From Pediococcus argentinicus (GTDB taxonomy: Bacteria; Bacillota; Bacilli; Lactobacillales; Lactobacillaceae): 64,000 nucleotides of DNA. The stretch spans positions 1-64,000 of the forward strand of contig NZ_JQCQ01000006.1 in the NCBI RefSeq assembly GCF_001437605.1. Direction: 5' to 3'. How positions within the stretch are numbered: the stretch's first letter is position 1; every line of letters begins with the position of its first letter. The translations under genes and the position numbers were made by a program. The notes under the pieces were generated by a model. The model was not told where the DNA came from, made no database searches, and saw only the letters and a list, made by a program, of their open reading frames with translations. Positions 1-9,767 of the stretch are shown here, in pieces.

Positions 1-304
1 AGTTCTAGTCACTACTTTAGATACTGGGATCTTCGGAATTGCTTTATAAACTACTGATTCAATTTGATCATCGGAATCCGGTGTGACTGTGGTTTTATCA
101 ACTTGGCTACGGTCAAAAGTATAACCTTTGATGTCTGGTGTAATAACATTATCCATCGTTTCTTTTGAATTATCCCACGTAATAATATTCTTTCCGGTAA
201 CTTGATCATAAGCCGAAGTACCATCAAACTTAACAGTTTGAACAACTGACTTAGGAGTATCTGCTCCGGCGCCAGTATAGTTAATAGTCCTAGTCACTAC
301 TTTA
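1..304 (-). repeat. Start of a 285-base adhesin repeat
   Basis: A 19-base string at 1-19 recurs at 286-304 with one mismatch. The offset of 285 bases is exactly 95 codons, the usual size of a Mub-type repeat. The two copies encode the opening KVVTRT of successive repeats, so more copies probably lie to the left of the window. Confidence 0.7.
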
Positions 305-1470
305 TTGATAGAACTGCTAATAATATTATGTTCAAAGTTTAAAGTGAATTTTTGTGGATTATTATCTGTTTCTTTAGTAATGTTTTGTTAATCATTACTG
401 CCAGCGTAACTCCATTCACCATTTTTAAATTCATATGATGTGTTATCGGTACTATCGTATTTAAAGCCCTTTTCAAAGTCGGAATCCTTCAATACGTAAC
501 CTAAAGTCCCAAGGTCTTGAATAAGATTACTTGGATCATAATCACTTGTATTACCGGTGAAAGAAGTTAAAGTCTTTGTTCCAATTAACTTATTATCCGT
601 TTTATCAAAAAAAACAATTTCAGCTTTTTGGATGTCAGGGAAGTAGTTGTAATAAGTATTCATTGCCATTCCCATAGTAGCATCGTCCCATCCTGGCTCT
701 CCTTTGTAATACCATTTATATGTTTGGGGATCAATACGCTCTGCTGTATCATAAGATGCACCATCTGTAGTTAAATCAGGTTCAAACCAAGGAACATTAT
801 ATCCAGCACTCAAGTCATTTGCATCAACTGGGGTAAGTTGCAACCATCCAGCATCATGCTGTTTATTTTTATGTTGATACCACACAAGCCCAATCCATCC
901 TGGCATATACTTAAAGATAGGATAAGCACGCGAACCATCCGCCATTAAGGAAGGATTCCCATTTTTATCCATCGGCGGAATCATCGCAGAAGCATCATTT
1001 GGATCATTTCTATAAGAAATAGAATCAAACTGCGGTACTTGTGGCTTACTCTTTTCTTGATAAGTATTACTAAATTCCTTATTCAGTTCTGAACTAGCTG
1101 CAGACGCTGCTGTATCGTTGGCAGGCTTCGTAGATTCTGAATTATCCGTAGTTGCTACCGGTGCCTTGGTATCCTTAGCCGGTTCTGGACTAGCTGTAGA
1201 GACTGCCGTTTCGTTGACAGCATTTGCTGTTTTTGAACTAGCTACAGGTGCTGTGTTCTTATTTGATAACGTTGTATCTTCTGCTCGAGACACAGTGGCT
1301 TCAGGGACTGATTGTTTATTATCTCCTCCGAAAGAGTCCGCGTGAACATTCATTACAAGTCCACCGGCAGCCAGAAGTGTTAACGTAGTTGCCGTCGTCA
1401 AATATGTTTGCAACATGTTGAATCTATTTTTTCTCAAGTCATTTTTAACATTTTTATCTAAATTTTGCAT
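1..1470 (-). pseudogene. Secreted Mub-repeat surface adhesin, interrupted by an in-frame stop; runs off the left edge
   Basis: The ATG at 1470 follows a GGGGGGT ribosome binding site. Residues 1 to about 44 form a signal peptide (basic start, hydrophobic stretch, VHA before D). Residues about 50-125 are rich in Ser, Thr, Ala and Pro. A globular region follows, then a MucBP-like domain from about residue 280. A TAA at 388-390 ends this 360-residue product. The same frame then stays open for 129 codons to the window edge and encodes a Mub-type repeat (VTRTINYTG, TPKSVVQTV, ITPDIKGYTFD, VTPDSDD motifs). Proteins of this family bind mucus or host surfaces and are anchored at the wall by a C-terminal LPxTG signal, which would lie outside the window. 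The truncated product has no anchor and would be released. A point mutation, a sequencing error or stop-codon readthrough could each explain the TAA. Confidence 0.82.
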
Positions 1471-1491
1471 TAAAATACCCCCCAAAAAAAC

Positions 1492-1520
1492 TTATTAACC
1501 TGTCGAGAGTATCATTTCAA
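1492..1520 (-). promoter_or_regulatory. Candidate promoter of the adhesin gene
   Basis: On the minus strand TTGAAA (1515-1520) and TAATAA (1492-1497) are separated by 17 bases. Transcription would begin very close to the ribosome binding site, leaving a leader of about 15-20 bases. This is a sequence match only. Confidence 0.42.
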
Positions 1521-1633
1521 CTATTTAAATTCGTTTTTTTGCTCAGATTAAGCAAATTTTGACCTAATTAAAGCAAAAATAATCACTTAATTGAAGATCA
1601 GAAAATAAAAGTTTAAAAAAATTATCTGAAATA

Positions 1634-1668
1634 ACAAAAAAACTCAATCAAAATTGATTGAGTTTTTA
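1634..1668. terminator. Bidirectional terminator after trxB
   Basis: A perfect 8-base-pair stem (ACTCAATC / GATTGAGT) has A-runs on one side and T-runs on the other. It lies about 95 bases beyond the trxB stop and insulates trxB from the adhesin gene. Confidence 0.85.
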
Positions 1669-1762
1669 AATGCATTGTATAACAAGATTATTTATGAATA
1701 AGTCGAATTATAAATAACGTAATAATTTTAGATGAAAACGTTATCTGCCTTACACAATATTT

Positions 1763-2707
1763 TTAGCTTTTAATTTCCGCACTCTTTAATTCTTGAATAT
1801 ATTCATATGCCTGTTGTCCAGCCATACCACCTTCACCTACAGCTGTGGCAATTTGACGTAAGTCCTTCTTACGAACATCGCCCACAGCAAAGATGCCGGA
1901 AACCTTAGTGTGCATATGATCATCGGTTGGGATCCATCCATCTTCATCTAAGACACCTAAATCTTGAAATGGTTCTGTCATTGGATGTACACCAACATAA
2001 ATAAATGCGCCAGAAGCTTCAATAAAACTATCTTCACCAGTCTTGTTATTGTTAACCTTAACTCCACTGACTTTACCGTCTTCACCTACAATTTCTGTGA
2101 CGTTGCTGTTCCAAACAAATTCCATCTTATCGTTGTTAAAAGCGCGATCTTGGATAATTTGTTGCGCTCTTAATTGATCACGACGATGAATAACAGTAAC
2201 TTTAGATGCTAGTTGTGTTAAGTAGATTCCTTCCTCAATTGCTGAATCTCCACCACCAACAACAATTAAGTGCATGCCTTTAAAGAATGCACCATCACAT
2301 ACAGCACAGTATGAAACACCGCGTCCACTGTATTCTTCTTCCCCAGGAACGCCTAATTTTTTATATTCAGAACCGGTACCTAGAATTAATGCCTTGGCTT
2401 CAAATACATCACCCATATCGGTTTTTATTTCCTTAGTAGTACCATGATCGATAACTGATTCGACGCTACCATATGCATATTCAGCTCCAAACTGAGTTGA
2501 ACTCTCATACATATCTTTGGCTAAATCAGGTCCTAAAATCGATTTAAACCCAGGAAAGTTTTCAATGGCTGCAGTATTGTTCATTTGACCACCATAAATC
2601 CCACGATCTAACATCAAAACGGATAAATTAGCACGCGAAGCGTACAGAGCCGCTGTCATTCCAGCGGGTCCAGCTCCAATAATCACAACATCATATTGTT
2701 TAGCCAT
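1763..2707 (-). CDS. trxB: Thioredoxin-disulfide reductase
   Basis: This FAD flavoprotein uses NADPH to reduce thioredoxin in the cytoplasm. At 314 residues it is the usual length. The FAD-binding GAGPAG is at residues 11-16, the redox-active CAVC at 134-137, and the NADPH-binding GGGDSA at 151-156, with the FAD-contacting GDVR near the C-terminus. The ATG at 2707 is chosen because GGAGGA sits seven bases upstream; an upstream in-frame start would read through that site. It follows galU and its terminator, so it may be transcribed alone. Thioredoxin reduction also supplies electrons to repair enzymes and possibly to the class Ib ribonucleotide reductase system further along. Confidence 0.96.
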   Translation of the reverse strand: MAKQYDVVIIGAGPAGMTAALYASRANLSVLMLDRGIYGGQMNNTAAIENFPGFKSILGPDLAKDMYESSTQFGAEYAYGSVESVIDHGTTKEIKTDMGDVFEAKALILGTGSEYKKLGVPGEEEYSGRGVSYCAVCDGAFFKGMHLIVVGGGDSAIEEGIYLTQLASKVTVIHRRDQLRAQQIIQDRAFNNDKMEFVWNSNVTEIVGEDGKVSGVKVNNNKTGEDSFIEASGAFIYVGVHPMTEPFQDLGVLDEDGWIPTDDHMHTKVSGIFAVGDVRKKDLRQIATAVGEGGMAGQQAYEYIQELKSAEIKS

Positions 2708-2792
2708 GTTATTCCTCCACAATTTTTAATAAGACTAATATACACTTACATTTTGTAACTGTCGAATAATCTGTTTTAAAAAGTATTATATT

Positions 2793-2830
2793 AAAAAGCC
2801 GTGAAATCAAAAATGATTGTCACAGCTTTT
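2793..2830 (-). terminator. Terminator after galU
   Basis: On the minus strand AAAGCTGTGA pairs with TCACGGCTTT (one G-U pair) and is followed by a T-rich tail. It lies just after the galU stop. Confidence 0.78.
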
Positions 2831-2848
2831 GTATATTACAAGTTAAAA

Positions 2849-3742
2849 TTATTTTTTCTTATCTTCAGCTTCTAATTTGTGTCCTAAATCCTTAATATAT
2901 TGACGAAGTTCATCTTTAACTTCAGGATGTTTCAAACCAAACTCAACGTTTGTTTTAAGGAAGCCAAACTTATTACCAACGTCATAACGGTCTCCAGTAA
3001 ATACATGAGCAAAGACACGTTGCTTCTTGTTCAATGTATCAATTGCATCAGTTAATTGAATTTCGTTCCCTTCACCAGGCTTTTGATGTTCCAAAACATC
3101 AAAAATTTCTGGTGTAAGAACGTAACGGCCAATAATAGCCAAGTCACTAGGTGCTTTATCAGCATCTGGCTTTTCAACAAAGTTGGCAACGTTGTAAAGA
3201 GTGTCAGAAACCTTTTCTTGAGGATCGATAACACCATACTTAGAAACTTCTTCATGCGGAACAGGCATAACAGCTAATGTCGAGGCACCTGTCTCTTCGA
3301 ATGATTGAACCAATTGTTTTGTTAGTGGAACTTTATCTTCCATTAGATCATCACCAAGCATAACAACGAATGGTTCATCACCAACAAATGCTTTGGCTGT
3401 CAAGACAGCGTCACCTAATCCGCGAGGATGACTTTGGCGAATAAAATATAAGTTTATATTAGTTGTTTGATCGACTAACTTAAGCATTTCACTTTTTCCC
3501 TTAGCTTTTAAGTTTTCTTCAAGCTCAGGAACTGAATCAAAGTGGTCTTCAATGGCACGTTTACCCTTACCAGTAACAACAAGAATATCTTCGATGCCAG
3601 ACTTTTTTGCTTCTTCAACGATGTACTGAATAGTTGGTTTGTCAACAATTGGTAACATTTCCTTTGGCGAAGCCTTAGTAGCAGGTAAGAATCTTGTTCC
3701 TAAACCAGCTGCTGGTATAATGGCTTTTCGTACTTTTTTCAT
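2849..3742 (-). CDS. galU: UTP-glucose-1-phosphate uridylyltransferase
   Basis: The enzyme makes UDP-glucose from UTP and glucose-1-phosphate in the cytoplasm. UDP-glucose feeds the Leloir pathway (with galE at 32-33 kb), glycolipids, teichoic acid glucosylation and exopolysaccharide. The 297 residues match the bacterial GalU family. The nucleotide-binding loop [17 protein letters not shown] covers residues about 13-29, and further family blocks include VMLGDDL and VEKP. The C-terminus is charged. It lies 23 bases after gpsA and is probably the last gene of the hprK-lgt-gpsA-galU transcript, given the hairpin that follows. Confidence 0.96.
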   Translation of the reverse strand: MKKVRKAIIPAAGLGTRFLPATKASPKEMLPIVDKPTIQYIVEEAKKSGIEDILVVTGKGKRAIEDHFDSVPELEENLKAKGKSEMLKLVDQTTNINLYFIRQSHPRGLGDAVLTAKAFVGDEPFVVMLGDDLMEDKVPLTKQLVQSFEETGASTLAVMPVPHEEVSKYGVIDPQEKVSDTLYNVANFVEKPDADKAPSDLAIIGRYVLTPEIFDVLEHQKPGEGNEIQLTDAIDTLNKKQRVFAHVFTGDRYDVGNKFGFLKTNVEFGLKHPEVKDELRQYIKDLGHKLEAEDKKK

Positions 3743-3765
3743 GAAAATAACTTCCCTTCAGTTTA

Positions 3766-4782
3766 TTAATCTAACTCAGATTTACCTTCACGTTCCATTA
3801 AGTCTGCAACCACTGACTTAACATCTTTTCCATTATACAATACATCATAGATGGATTCAGTGATTGGCATAGAAATATTTTTTTGCTGGGCTAATTCATA
3901 AGCCGCTTTGGTAGAAGGAACTCCTTCAATAACCATTCCCATTGTGTCAATAACTTCTTGGAGTGACATTCCTTGTCCAAGTTCATTACCAGCACGCCAG
4001 TTACGTGAGTGAACACTTGTGGCAGTGACGATTAAATCTCCAACACCGGATAGTCCGATGAATGTAAGTGGTTTAGCCCCAAAAGCAACTCCTAAACGAG
4101 AAATTTCTGCCAATCCTCGTGTAATCAATGCTGCCTTTGCATCATCACCATAACCAAGGCCGTGCAAAGCTCCGGCCCCAATAGCAATAACATTCTTCAA
4201 AGCCGCACCCATTTCAACACCAATTACATCATTGTTAGTGTAAACACGGAAATATTTGTTCATGAATAATTCTTGAACAGTCTTTGCAGCTTCAAGATCT
4301 GCACTTGCTGCAGTAACAAGTGTTAAATCCTTTTTAGCAACTTCTTCAGCATGACTTGGACCAGATAAAACAGCAATTGCAGAACGATTTTGTTCTGGAA
4401 TTTCTTCTTCTAATACTTGTGATAGACGTTTGTGTGTGCCTAATTCCAATCCCTTACTTGCATGAATAATAATTGGCTTTGCCCCATTCTTCTCAAGCAC
4501 TGAAACCATTTGTTGAGCAACTAAACGCATAACCTTTGTTGGAACAACAAATAATACTGCGTCAACACCATCTAGTGCCATTTCTAAATCAGTAGTTGCA
4601 ATTAAATCTTTTTCGTATGTAAAACCAGGGACATAATGTTCATTTGTATGTTTCTCGTTTAGTTCTTTCGCTTGTTCTTCCATGTTAGTCCATGCTACGA
4701 CTTTATTGCCATTTTCAACAAGCATGTTAGCTAAAATACTACCCCATGATCCAGAACCCAGAACCGCTACTTTTTTAACCAT
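3766..4782 (-). CDS. gpsA: NAD(P)-dependent glycerol-3-phosphate dehydrogenase
   Basis: GpsA reduces dihydroxyacetone phosphate to sn-glycerol-3-phosphate, the backbone precursor for phospholipids and glycerol teichoic acids. The 338-residue protein begins with a Rossmann fold containing GSGSWG at residues 9-14. The SGPSHAEEV block is at 140-148, the catalytic lysine is in [11 protein letters not shown] (K196), and the substrate-binding GLSGVGDL is at 243-250. It follows lgt after a 64-base gap and precedes galU, the order typical of lactobacilli. This places glycerophosphate supply next to lipoprotein lipidation. Confidence 0.97.
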   Translation of the reverse strand: MVKKVAVLGSGSWGSILANMLVENGNKVVAWTNMEEQAKELNEKHTNEHYVPGFTYEKDLIATTDLEMALDGVDAVLFVVPTKVMRLVAQQMVSVLEKNGAKPIIIHASKGLELGTHKRLSQVLEEEIPEQNRSAIAVLSGPSHAEEVAKKDLTLVTAASADLEAAKTVQELFMNKYFRVYTNNDVIGVEMGAALKNVIAIGAGALHGLGYGDDAKAALITRGLAEISRLGVAFGAKPLTFIGLSGVGDLIVTATSVHSRNWRAGNELGQGMSLQEVIDTMGMVIEGVPSTKAAYELAQQKNISMPITESIYDVLYNGKDVKSVVADLMEREGKSELD

Positions 4783-4846
4783 TACTGTACCCCTATCTAT
4801 TTTTTAAAATTGAAATAATACTCTTATTATCGTATAAAACTTTTCT

Positions 4847-5695
4847 TTACTCAACTACATTTGGATTTAATTGATTACCGTCCAAGTAATATGGGTTAGT
4901 TTTATTCTTTGAACGACGCCAAATAATAATGATAATAGAACCAATAAACAGAATTACTGATAACCACTGTGACACTCTAAATCCTAATAACATCAAGCTA
5001 TCCGTTCGCATTCCTTCAATAAAGAATCGACCAATCGAGTACCAAATAACATACGTTAAGAACACTTCACCCTGTTTAAATAATTTCGGAATATATCTCA
5101 GTGAAATAAGAACAATAAAGCCTAAAATGTCCCAAACCGATTCATAGAGGAACGTTGGTGTCCTATACGCTCCCCGAATATACATTTGATTAATAATAAA
5201 TTCAGGTAAATGTAAACTGTTTAAAAATGTTAAACTGGTAACTTTTCCAAATGCTTCTTGATTCATAAAGTTACCCCAGCGCCCAATTCCCTGAGCCATA
5301 ATCAAAACCGGAGCCGCAACATCTAGCATTAGCCAAGTAGGAATCCATCGTGATCTCGTAAAGAAATACACTACAATTCCAGCTCCGATTAATGCCCCGT
5401 AAATCGCAATCCCTCCATCCCAAATTCTGACAATCTGATCAGGATGTTGACTATAGTACCGCCATTGGAAAGCCACATAGTAAGTTCGAGCCGAAATGAT
5501 GGAAACCGGTAGTGCCCACAGAATCATATCATAAATATCATCTGGATTAATTCGACGTCTACGCGCTTCTCGGACTGCTAAAATAGTAGCCAGAATAACT
5601 GCCGAGGCAATAATAACGCCATACCAATGAATCTCAATTCCACCAAAAGAAATTGCAATTGGATCTAATGCTCCTAATAAAAAACTCACAATCAT
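4847..5695 (-). CDS. lgt: Prolipoprotein diacylglyceryl transferase
   Basis: Lgt transfers diacylglycerol from phosphatidylglycerol to the lipobox cysteine of prelipoproteins, such as the PstS encoded nearby. It is an integral membrane protein with about seven hydrophobic segments over 282 residues. The family signature [13 protein letters not shown] is at residues 138-150. It starts only five bases after hprK, with its ribosome binding site at the end of that gene, so the two are almost certainly co-transcribed. The N-terminus begins within a membrane segment, as usual for this family. Confidence 0.96.
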   Translation of the reverse strand: MIVSFLLGALDPIAISFGGIEIHWYGVIIASAVILATILAVREARRRRINPDDIYDMILWALPVSIISARTYYVAFQWRYYSQHPDQIVRIWDGGIAIYGALIGAGIVVYFFTRSRWIPTWLMLDVAAPVLIMAQGIGRWGNFMNQEAFGKVTSLTFLNSLHLPEFIINQMYIRGAYRTPTFLYESVWDILGFIVLISLRYIPKLFKQGEVFLTYVIWYSIGRFFIEGMRTDSLMLLGFRVSQWLSVILFIGSIIIIIWRRSKNKTNPYYLDGNQLNPNVVE

Positions 5696-5700
5696 CGCTC

Positions 5701-6639
5701 CTATTTAGTAGAATTATCTTTAATTAGTTCATTCAAGTTATCATCAAAAACCTTGGTTGCATCATAACCCATGTTTTTAGCACGGAAGTTCATTGCAGCT
5801 GCTTCAATGATATCGCCTAAGTTTCGACCGACACGAACTGGAATTGTAATCTTTGGTATTTCAACATCAAAGAACTTACGCTTTTCTTCGCCATTGCCAA
5901 GACGATCAAATTTAGTTTCATCATCCCAATTTTGCAAGTGAACAATCAAGTTAATATCCGTATGTCCTTTAACTGATCCAGCACCAAAGAGGTTCATTAC
6001 ATCAATAATTCCGACTCCACGAATTTCAAGCAAATGTCGTAAGATCTTAGGTGATTCACCAACTAAAGTTTGTTCATCTTGCTGGAATACGTCCACTCGG
6101 TCATCAGCAATCAAACGGTGCCCACGTTTAATTAAGTCTAGCGCCGTTTCACTCTTACCAATGCCAGAGTCACCAGTAATTAAAACTCCTAATCCATAAA
6201 TTTCAACTAGTTCACCATGAACCGACTCACGTTCAGCCAGCTGACCTTCTAAGTAGTTAGTCATATTACTTAACAATCTAGATGTAGTTAACTTAGAAGT
6301 TAGGATTGGAACCTTATTCTCTTTAGCCGCCTGTGTGAGTTCCACTGGAATTGGCAAGCCGGTTGAAACAACAAATGCGGGTGTATCAACGGTTGCCATG
6401 CGACGATACGTATTTAACCGGTCATCACTCGACATACTATCCTTTGCGTAAGATATTTCTGTTTTACCAAACAACTGAACACGTTCACGTGGGTAGAATT
6501 TGAAGTAATTGGTTAACTCCAAACCTGGACGCGAAATATCGCTAACTTTAATTTGTTTTTGATCTAGTAACTCTTCACCATGGAATACTTCCAAGCGAAT
6601 GTTATTGACTAAATCTTTTACTGAAACACTATCGGCCAT
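5701..6639 (-). CDS. hprK: HPr kinase/phosphorylase
   Basis: HprK phosphorylates HPr at Ser46 with ATP, and dephosphorylates it with phosphate, to set CcpA-dependent catabolite repression and sugar uptake. The 312-residue protein has the N-terminal regulatory domain and then the catalytic domain. Its P-loop GDSGIGKS is at residues 156-163, [10 protein letters not shown] at 174-183, and the HPrK signature EIRGVGIID at 205-213. A ribosome binding site (GAGGG) precedes the ATG at 6639. The gene follows two small membrane-protein genes and is coupled to lgt. Confidence 0.97.
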   Translation of the reverse strand: MADSVSVKDLVNNIRLEVFHGEELLDQKQIKVSDISRPGLELTNYFKFYPRERVQLFGKTEISYAKDSMSSDDRLNTYRRMATVDTPAFVVSTGLPIPVELTQAAKENKVPILTSKLTTSRLLSNMTNYLEGQLAERESVHGELVEIYGLGVLITGDSGIGKSETALDLIKRGHRLIADDRVDVFQQDEQTLVGESPKILRHLLEIRGVGIIDVMNLFGAGSVKGHTDINLIVHLQNWDDETKFDRLGNGEEKRKFFDVEIPKITIPVRVGRNLGDIIEAAAMNFRAKNMGYDATKVFDDNLNELIKDNSTK

Positions 6640-6657
6640 AGTTTGGCCCTCCTCAGT

Positions 6658-7017
6658 TTAAACTTCTCGATTAAAATGATTCGAGATAATGGTATTACAA
6701 ATCGACAAAATGATAGAAACTAACATTGTCATACCAAAAGATGCGAAGTGGAACTGTTCCGTTCCAACTAACACAGATGTAAATGACAACATCAAAGCGT
6801 TGATCACAATACTAAATAATCCCAACGTTAAAATTGTAATCGGTAATGAAATTAATTGTAAAAATGGTTTGATGCTAGCATTTAAAATAGCCAAAACTAG
6901 ACTTGCACCAAGGGCTACCCAAATACTTGCAACATAAAAACTACCTGAACGGCTGAAAAAGCCAGCCATTGCAATGAATAAAATTGCGTCAATTAAGACT
7001 CTTTGCCAAAATCGCAT
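6658..7017 (-). CDS. Small four-helix membrane protein, phage-holin-like (YvlD family)
   Basis: This 119-residue protein is almost entirely hydrophobic, with four predicted membrane helices (about residues 7-25, 30-48, 55-77 and 88-112) and a short basic tail. It resembles the YvlD/DUF360 family, often named phage holin family 4, although these proteins are chromosomal and found with PspC-like envelope-stress proteins. The gene lies between a pspC-like gene and hprK with short gaps (28 and 18 bases), which supports a shared transcript. The biochemical role is unknown; a lytic holin role is unlikely because no endolysin is near. Confidence 0.82.
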   Translation of the reverse strand: MRFWQRVLIDAILFIAMAGFFSRSGSFYVASIWVALGASLVLAILNASIKPFLQLISLPITILTLGLFSIVINALMLSFTSVLVGTEQFHFASFGMTMLVSIILSICNTIISNHFNREV

Positions 7018-7045
7018 CTGCTTTATCTCCTACAATACTTATGAT

Positions 7046-7357
7046 TTATTTTTCATCATGTTCTTCAACATTATGAATTTCTTTTCGTTCTCGTTTAGTT
7101 GATTGATTATTTGAACCGAAGTTAGAACCGAAATTAGAACCAAAGAAAGTCCCACTCGTTCGATCTGGTTTACTGGGCATAATAATTGCCAATAAGATAT
7201 ACGCTAATAATCCTAGCCCGTGAGTAAAGATAATTAAGGCTGCAAATAAGATTCGCACCAGTGCCTTATCAATTTTAAAGTATTCTGCAATACCACCACA
7301 AACACCAGCAATTAGCCGATTATTAGATTTAGTAAAACGATGTTTTGCTTTAGAATT
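7046..7357 (-). CDS. PspC-domain membrane protein
   Basis: The protein has about 104 residues. A PspC domain occupies residues 8-65: a basic lead, then GVCGGIAEYF and the hydrophobic stretch LVRILFAALIIF and onward to about residue 62. A hydrophilic tail follows with a short GSNF repeat and many charged residues. The start is a TTG at about 7358-7360 preceded by AAGGGGTG; no ATG lies nearby. PspC proteins sense or stabilise the membrane under envelope stress. It is the first gene of a cluster with the YvlD-like protein, matching the PspC/YvlD pairing of Firmicutes. I infer a membrane-stress function from family and context only. Confidence 0.85.
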   Translation of the reverse strand, partial: NSKAKHRFTKSNNRLIAGVCGGIAEYFKIDKALVRILFAALIIFTHGLGLLAYILLAIIMPSKPDRTSGTFFGSNFGSNFGSNNQSTKRERKEIHNVEEHDEK

Positions 7358-7470
7358 CAATTTATCACCCCTTAACTATAAGCTAAATCCTATTTTACAG
7401 CTTACAATAGGTATTTAGCAAACCTTTCAGTCGTTCTTAAATGGTTTCTAAAATTTATCTTATTCAAAAT

Positions 7471-7500
7471 AAAAAAGCTGGTTGCACGAACCAACTTTGA
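7471..7500 (-). terminator. Terminator of the pst-phoU operon
   Basis: On the minus strand AAGTTGGTT pairs with AACCAGCTT around a five-base loop, followed by T6. It begins seven bases beyond the phoU stop. Confidence 0.88.
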
Positions 7501-7507
7501 TTAATAA

Positions 7508-8179
7508 CTACTGACCGTCTAACTCTGAACTTAGTTCCACTATCTTGCCCGTCTCGTTGTAAATAATCCATTCCACAACGTTCGTAATATGATCACCAAT
7601 TCGCTCAAGATAACTAGCAACCATTAGGTATCCAGTATTACCACTCACCATTTTAGAGTCCGTTTTCATATTATCTAAACTCTCTTGTCGGATTTTTCGG
7701 TAACGATCATCAATCTGTTTATTCAAATTAACTACTTCATCCGCCAATTTGGAATCCTTCTTCACAAAGGCATCTAGAGTTAGATCTAGCATTGACCGAA
7801 CCATATTCGTCATATCCGCAATTTCTTCTTCAATCTTTGCATCTCGAAGTTTGCCTTTTAATCGAATACTTTCTTTAGCGATTCCTACCGCATGATCACT
7901 AATTCGTTCCAGTTCGGAACTCGACTTCAGTACTACAATAACTTGTCTAAAATCTGTGGCAACGGGCTGCTGGAGTGCCATTAAATTAAGTGCTTGGTCT
8001 TCTAATTTAATTTCTTCATCGTTAATATTCGTATCATCTTCAATAACCTGCGTCGCAAGTTCTCGATCATGATCGATAAATGATTTGGTCCCCCGATAAA
8101 TTTGTTCACTAACATTAATTCCCATTTCAGTGAAACGGCCCAATAATCTTCTCAACTCATCTTCAAATATTCCACGCAT
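7508..8179 (-). CDS. phoU: Phosphate uptake and signalling regulator PhoU
   Basis: PhoU links the Pst transporter to the PhoR kinase and damps phosphate signalling when phosphate is plentiful. The 223 residues form the expected two tandem three-helix PhoU domains, with the conserved E-x-x-x-D blocks visible in each half (ERISDHAVGIA and ERIGDHITNV). The ATG at 8179 is preferred to a longer TTG-started form because an AGGGGG ribosome binding site lies just upstream and the N-terminus then begins MRGIFEDEL, normal for the family. It overlaps nothing and is the last gene of the operon. Confidence 0.95.
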   Translation of the reverse strand: MRGIFEDELRRLLGRFTEMGINVSEQIYRGTKSFIDHDRELATQVIEDDTNINDEEIKLEDQALNLMALQQPVATDFRQVIVVLKSSSELERISDHAVGIAKESIRLKGKLRDAKIEEEIADMTNMVRSMLDLTLDAFVKKDSKLADEVVNLNKQIDDRYRKIRQESLDNMKTDSKMVSGNTGYLMVASYLERIGDHITNVVEWIIYNETGKIVELSSELDGQ

Positions 8180-8192
8180 TGATAAAGTCCCC

Positions 8193-8948
8193 CTATCCAA
8201 ATTTTCCGTTTAAGAAATCACTTGTTTGTTCTTGCACCGGATTTACAAACATCTGTTGCGTTGCTTCTGTTTCGATTAAGTCGCCATTCAAGAAAAATGC
8301 TGAGTAATCGGAAATACGCGCCGCCTGTTGCATATTATGAGTCACGATTGCAACCGTATAGTCATTTTTCAATTCCAACATCGTATCTTCAATTTTGGAA
8401 CTGGAAACTGGATCCAGCGCACTAGTTGGTTCATCCATTAATATCATATCCGGCTGAACCGCTAAAACACGTGCAATACAAATACGTTGTTGTTGCCCAC
8501 CAGAAAACGATAGTGCACTTTCTTTTAAATGATCTTTCGTCTCGTCCCATACTGCCGCCTGTTTTAAAGATTCTTCAACACGTTGATCAAGCAGTTTCTT
8601 ATCCTTTACACCTTCTAATTTCAGTCCATAAATCACATTGTCATAAACTGAAAAAGGGAACGGATTGGGTTGTTGAAAAACCATTCCAACTCGTTTTCGT
8701 AAATTAACGACATCCATTTTAGGAGAATAAATATCTTGTCCTTCAAATTTGACCGACCCCGTAATCGTGACATCTGGAATCAAATCATTCATCCGATTTA
8801 AGCTTCTCAAGAATGTTGATTTGCCAGATCCCGAGGGACCTAGTAAGGCGGTAATTTGATTTTTAGGAAAGGCGAGGTTAATTCCATGTAACGCTTCTTT
8901 TTCACCATAGTATAAGCGCATATTTTCTGCTGTAATTACGTTTTCCAT
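8193..8948 (-). CDS. pstB: Phosphate ABC transporter ATP-binding protein, second copy
   Basis: This is the ATPase subunit driving phosphate import through PstC-PstA. In the 251-residue form, Walker [10 protein letters not shown] is at residues 37-45, the signature FSGGQ at 148-152, and Walker B MILMDEP at 168-174. The ATG at 8948 follows AGGAGG; the longer open frame overlaps the upstream paralogue and lacks its own ribosome binding site. It lies ten bases after the first pstB and is clearly homologous to it. Two consecutive pstB genes are common in lactobacilli and streptococci; whether they pair as a heterodimer is not shown here. Confidence 0.95.
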   Translation of the reverse strand: MENVITAENMRLYYGEKEALHGINLAFPKNQITALLGPSGSGKSTFLRSLNRMNDLIPDVTITGSVKFEGQDIYSPKMDVVNLRKRVGMVFQQPNPFPFSVYDNVIYGLKLEGVKDKKLLDQRVEESLKQAAVWDETKDHLKESALSFSGGQQQRICIARVLAVQPDMILMDEPTSALDPVSSSKIEDTMLELKNDYTVAIVTHNMQQAARISDYSAFFLNGDLIETEATQQMFVNPVQEQTSDFLNGKFG

Positions 8949-8958
8949 GTTGAACCTC

Positions 8959-9759
8959 CTAGCCAAAGTTTCCTGAAATATAATCCTCGGTAATTCGAGT
9001 TGTCGGATTAGTAAATATTTTCTGTGTTCGATCAAATTCAATTACATGTCCCATGTGAAAGAACGCCGTATAATCGCTCAGGCGTGAGGCCTGTTGCATG
9101 CTATGGGTCACAATAATAATTGTGTAGTCCTTCTTTAATTCCTGCAGTGTTAACTCCAATTTGGCACTCGAAATGGGATCCAAGGCGCTGGCTGGTTCGT
9201 CTAACAGTAAAATATCTGGACTCATGGCTAAAGCTCTAGCAATACACAAGCGTTGCTGCTGTCCGCCAGAAAGAGATAAGGCACTGCGTTTTAAATCATC
9301 TTTAACTTCATCCCATAGAGCAGCCTGTTTCAAACTTTTTTCTACCGTTGCTCGAATCTCCTGCTTATTTTTAATACCCATTTCACGTAATGGAAAAGCG
9401 ATATTTTCATAGATCGATTTAGCAAACGGATTAGGTCTTTGAAATACCATTCCAATTCGACGACGCATCTGATAAACATCAACATCTTTACTGTTAAGAT
9501 TCAAATCGCGATACATAATTTGACCTTCTACTCGTGCAATCCCATCATTCATTCGATTGATACTTCTCAGATAAGTCGATTTCCCCGAGCCAGAAGCGCC
9601 AATCAAAGCCGTAATGGAATAGCGTGGAAACTGTAGGGATGCATCATGCATTGCATGATTAGTGCCATAGAATACTTGTAAGTCTTTCGTTTCTACAACA
9701 ATTTCGGTATCGGCAGGCAATTTTAAAATTGATTGCTCAGTTAAGTCATAATTTTTCAT
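8959..9759 (-). CDS. pstB: Phosphate ABC transporter ATP-binding protein, first copy
   Basis: This first pstB paralogue has 266 residues with Walker [10 protein letters not shown] at 54-62, the ABC signature LSGGQ at 163-167 and Walker B ILLLDEP at 183-189, followed by the D-loop SALDP. Its N-terminus is about 17 residues longer than that of the second copy. Eight bases separate it from pstA. It should energise phosphate uptake at the cytoplasmic face of the PstCA channel. The two copies diverge throughout, so this is not a recent duplication. Confidence 0.95.
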   Translation of the reverse strand: MKNYDLTEQSILKLPADTEIVVETKDLQVFYGTNHAMHDASLQFPRYSITALIGASGSGKSTYLRSINRMNDGIARVEGQIMYRDLNLNSKDVDVYQMRRRIGMVFQRPNPFAKSIYENIAFPLREMGIKNKQEIRATVEKSLKQAALWDEVKDDLKRSALSLSGGQQQRLCIARALAMSPDILLLDEPASALDPISSAKLELTLQELKKDYTIIIVTHSMQQASRLSDYTAFFHMGHVIEFDRTQKIFTNPTTRITEDYISGNFG

Positions 9760-9767
9760 AATTGTCC

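Noticed and set aside
6658-7017. Prophage holin
   Set aside because: The protein belongs to a chromosomal YvlD-type family next to pspC and hprK, with no lysin or other phage gene.
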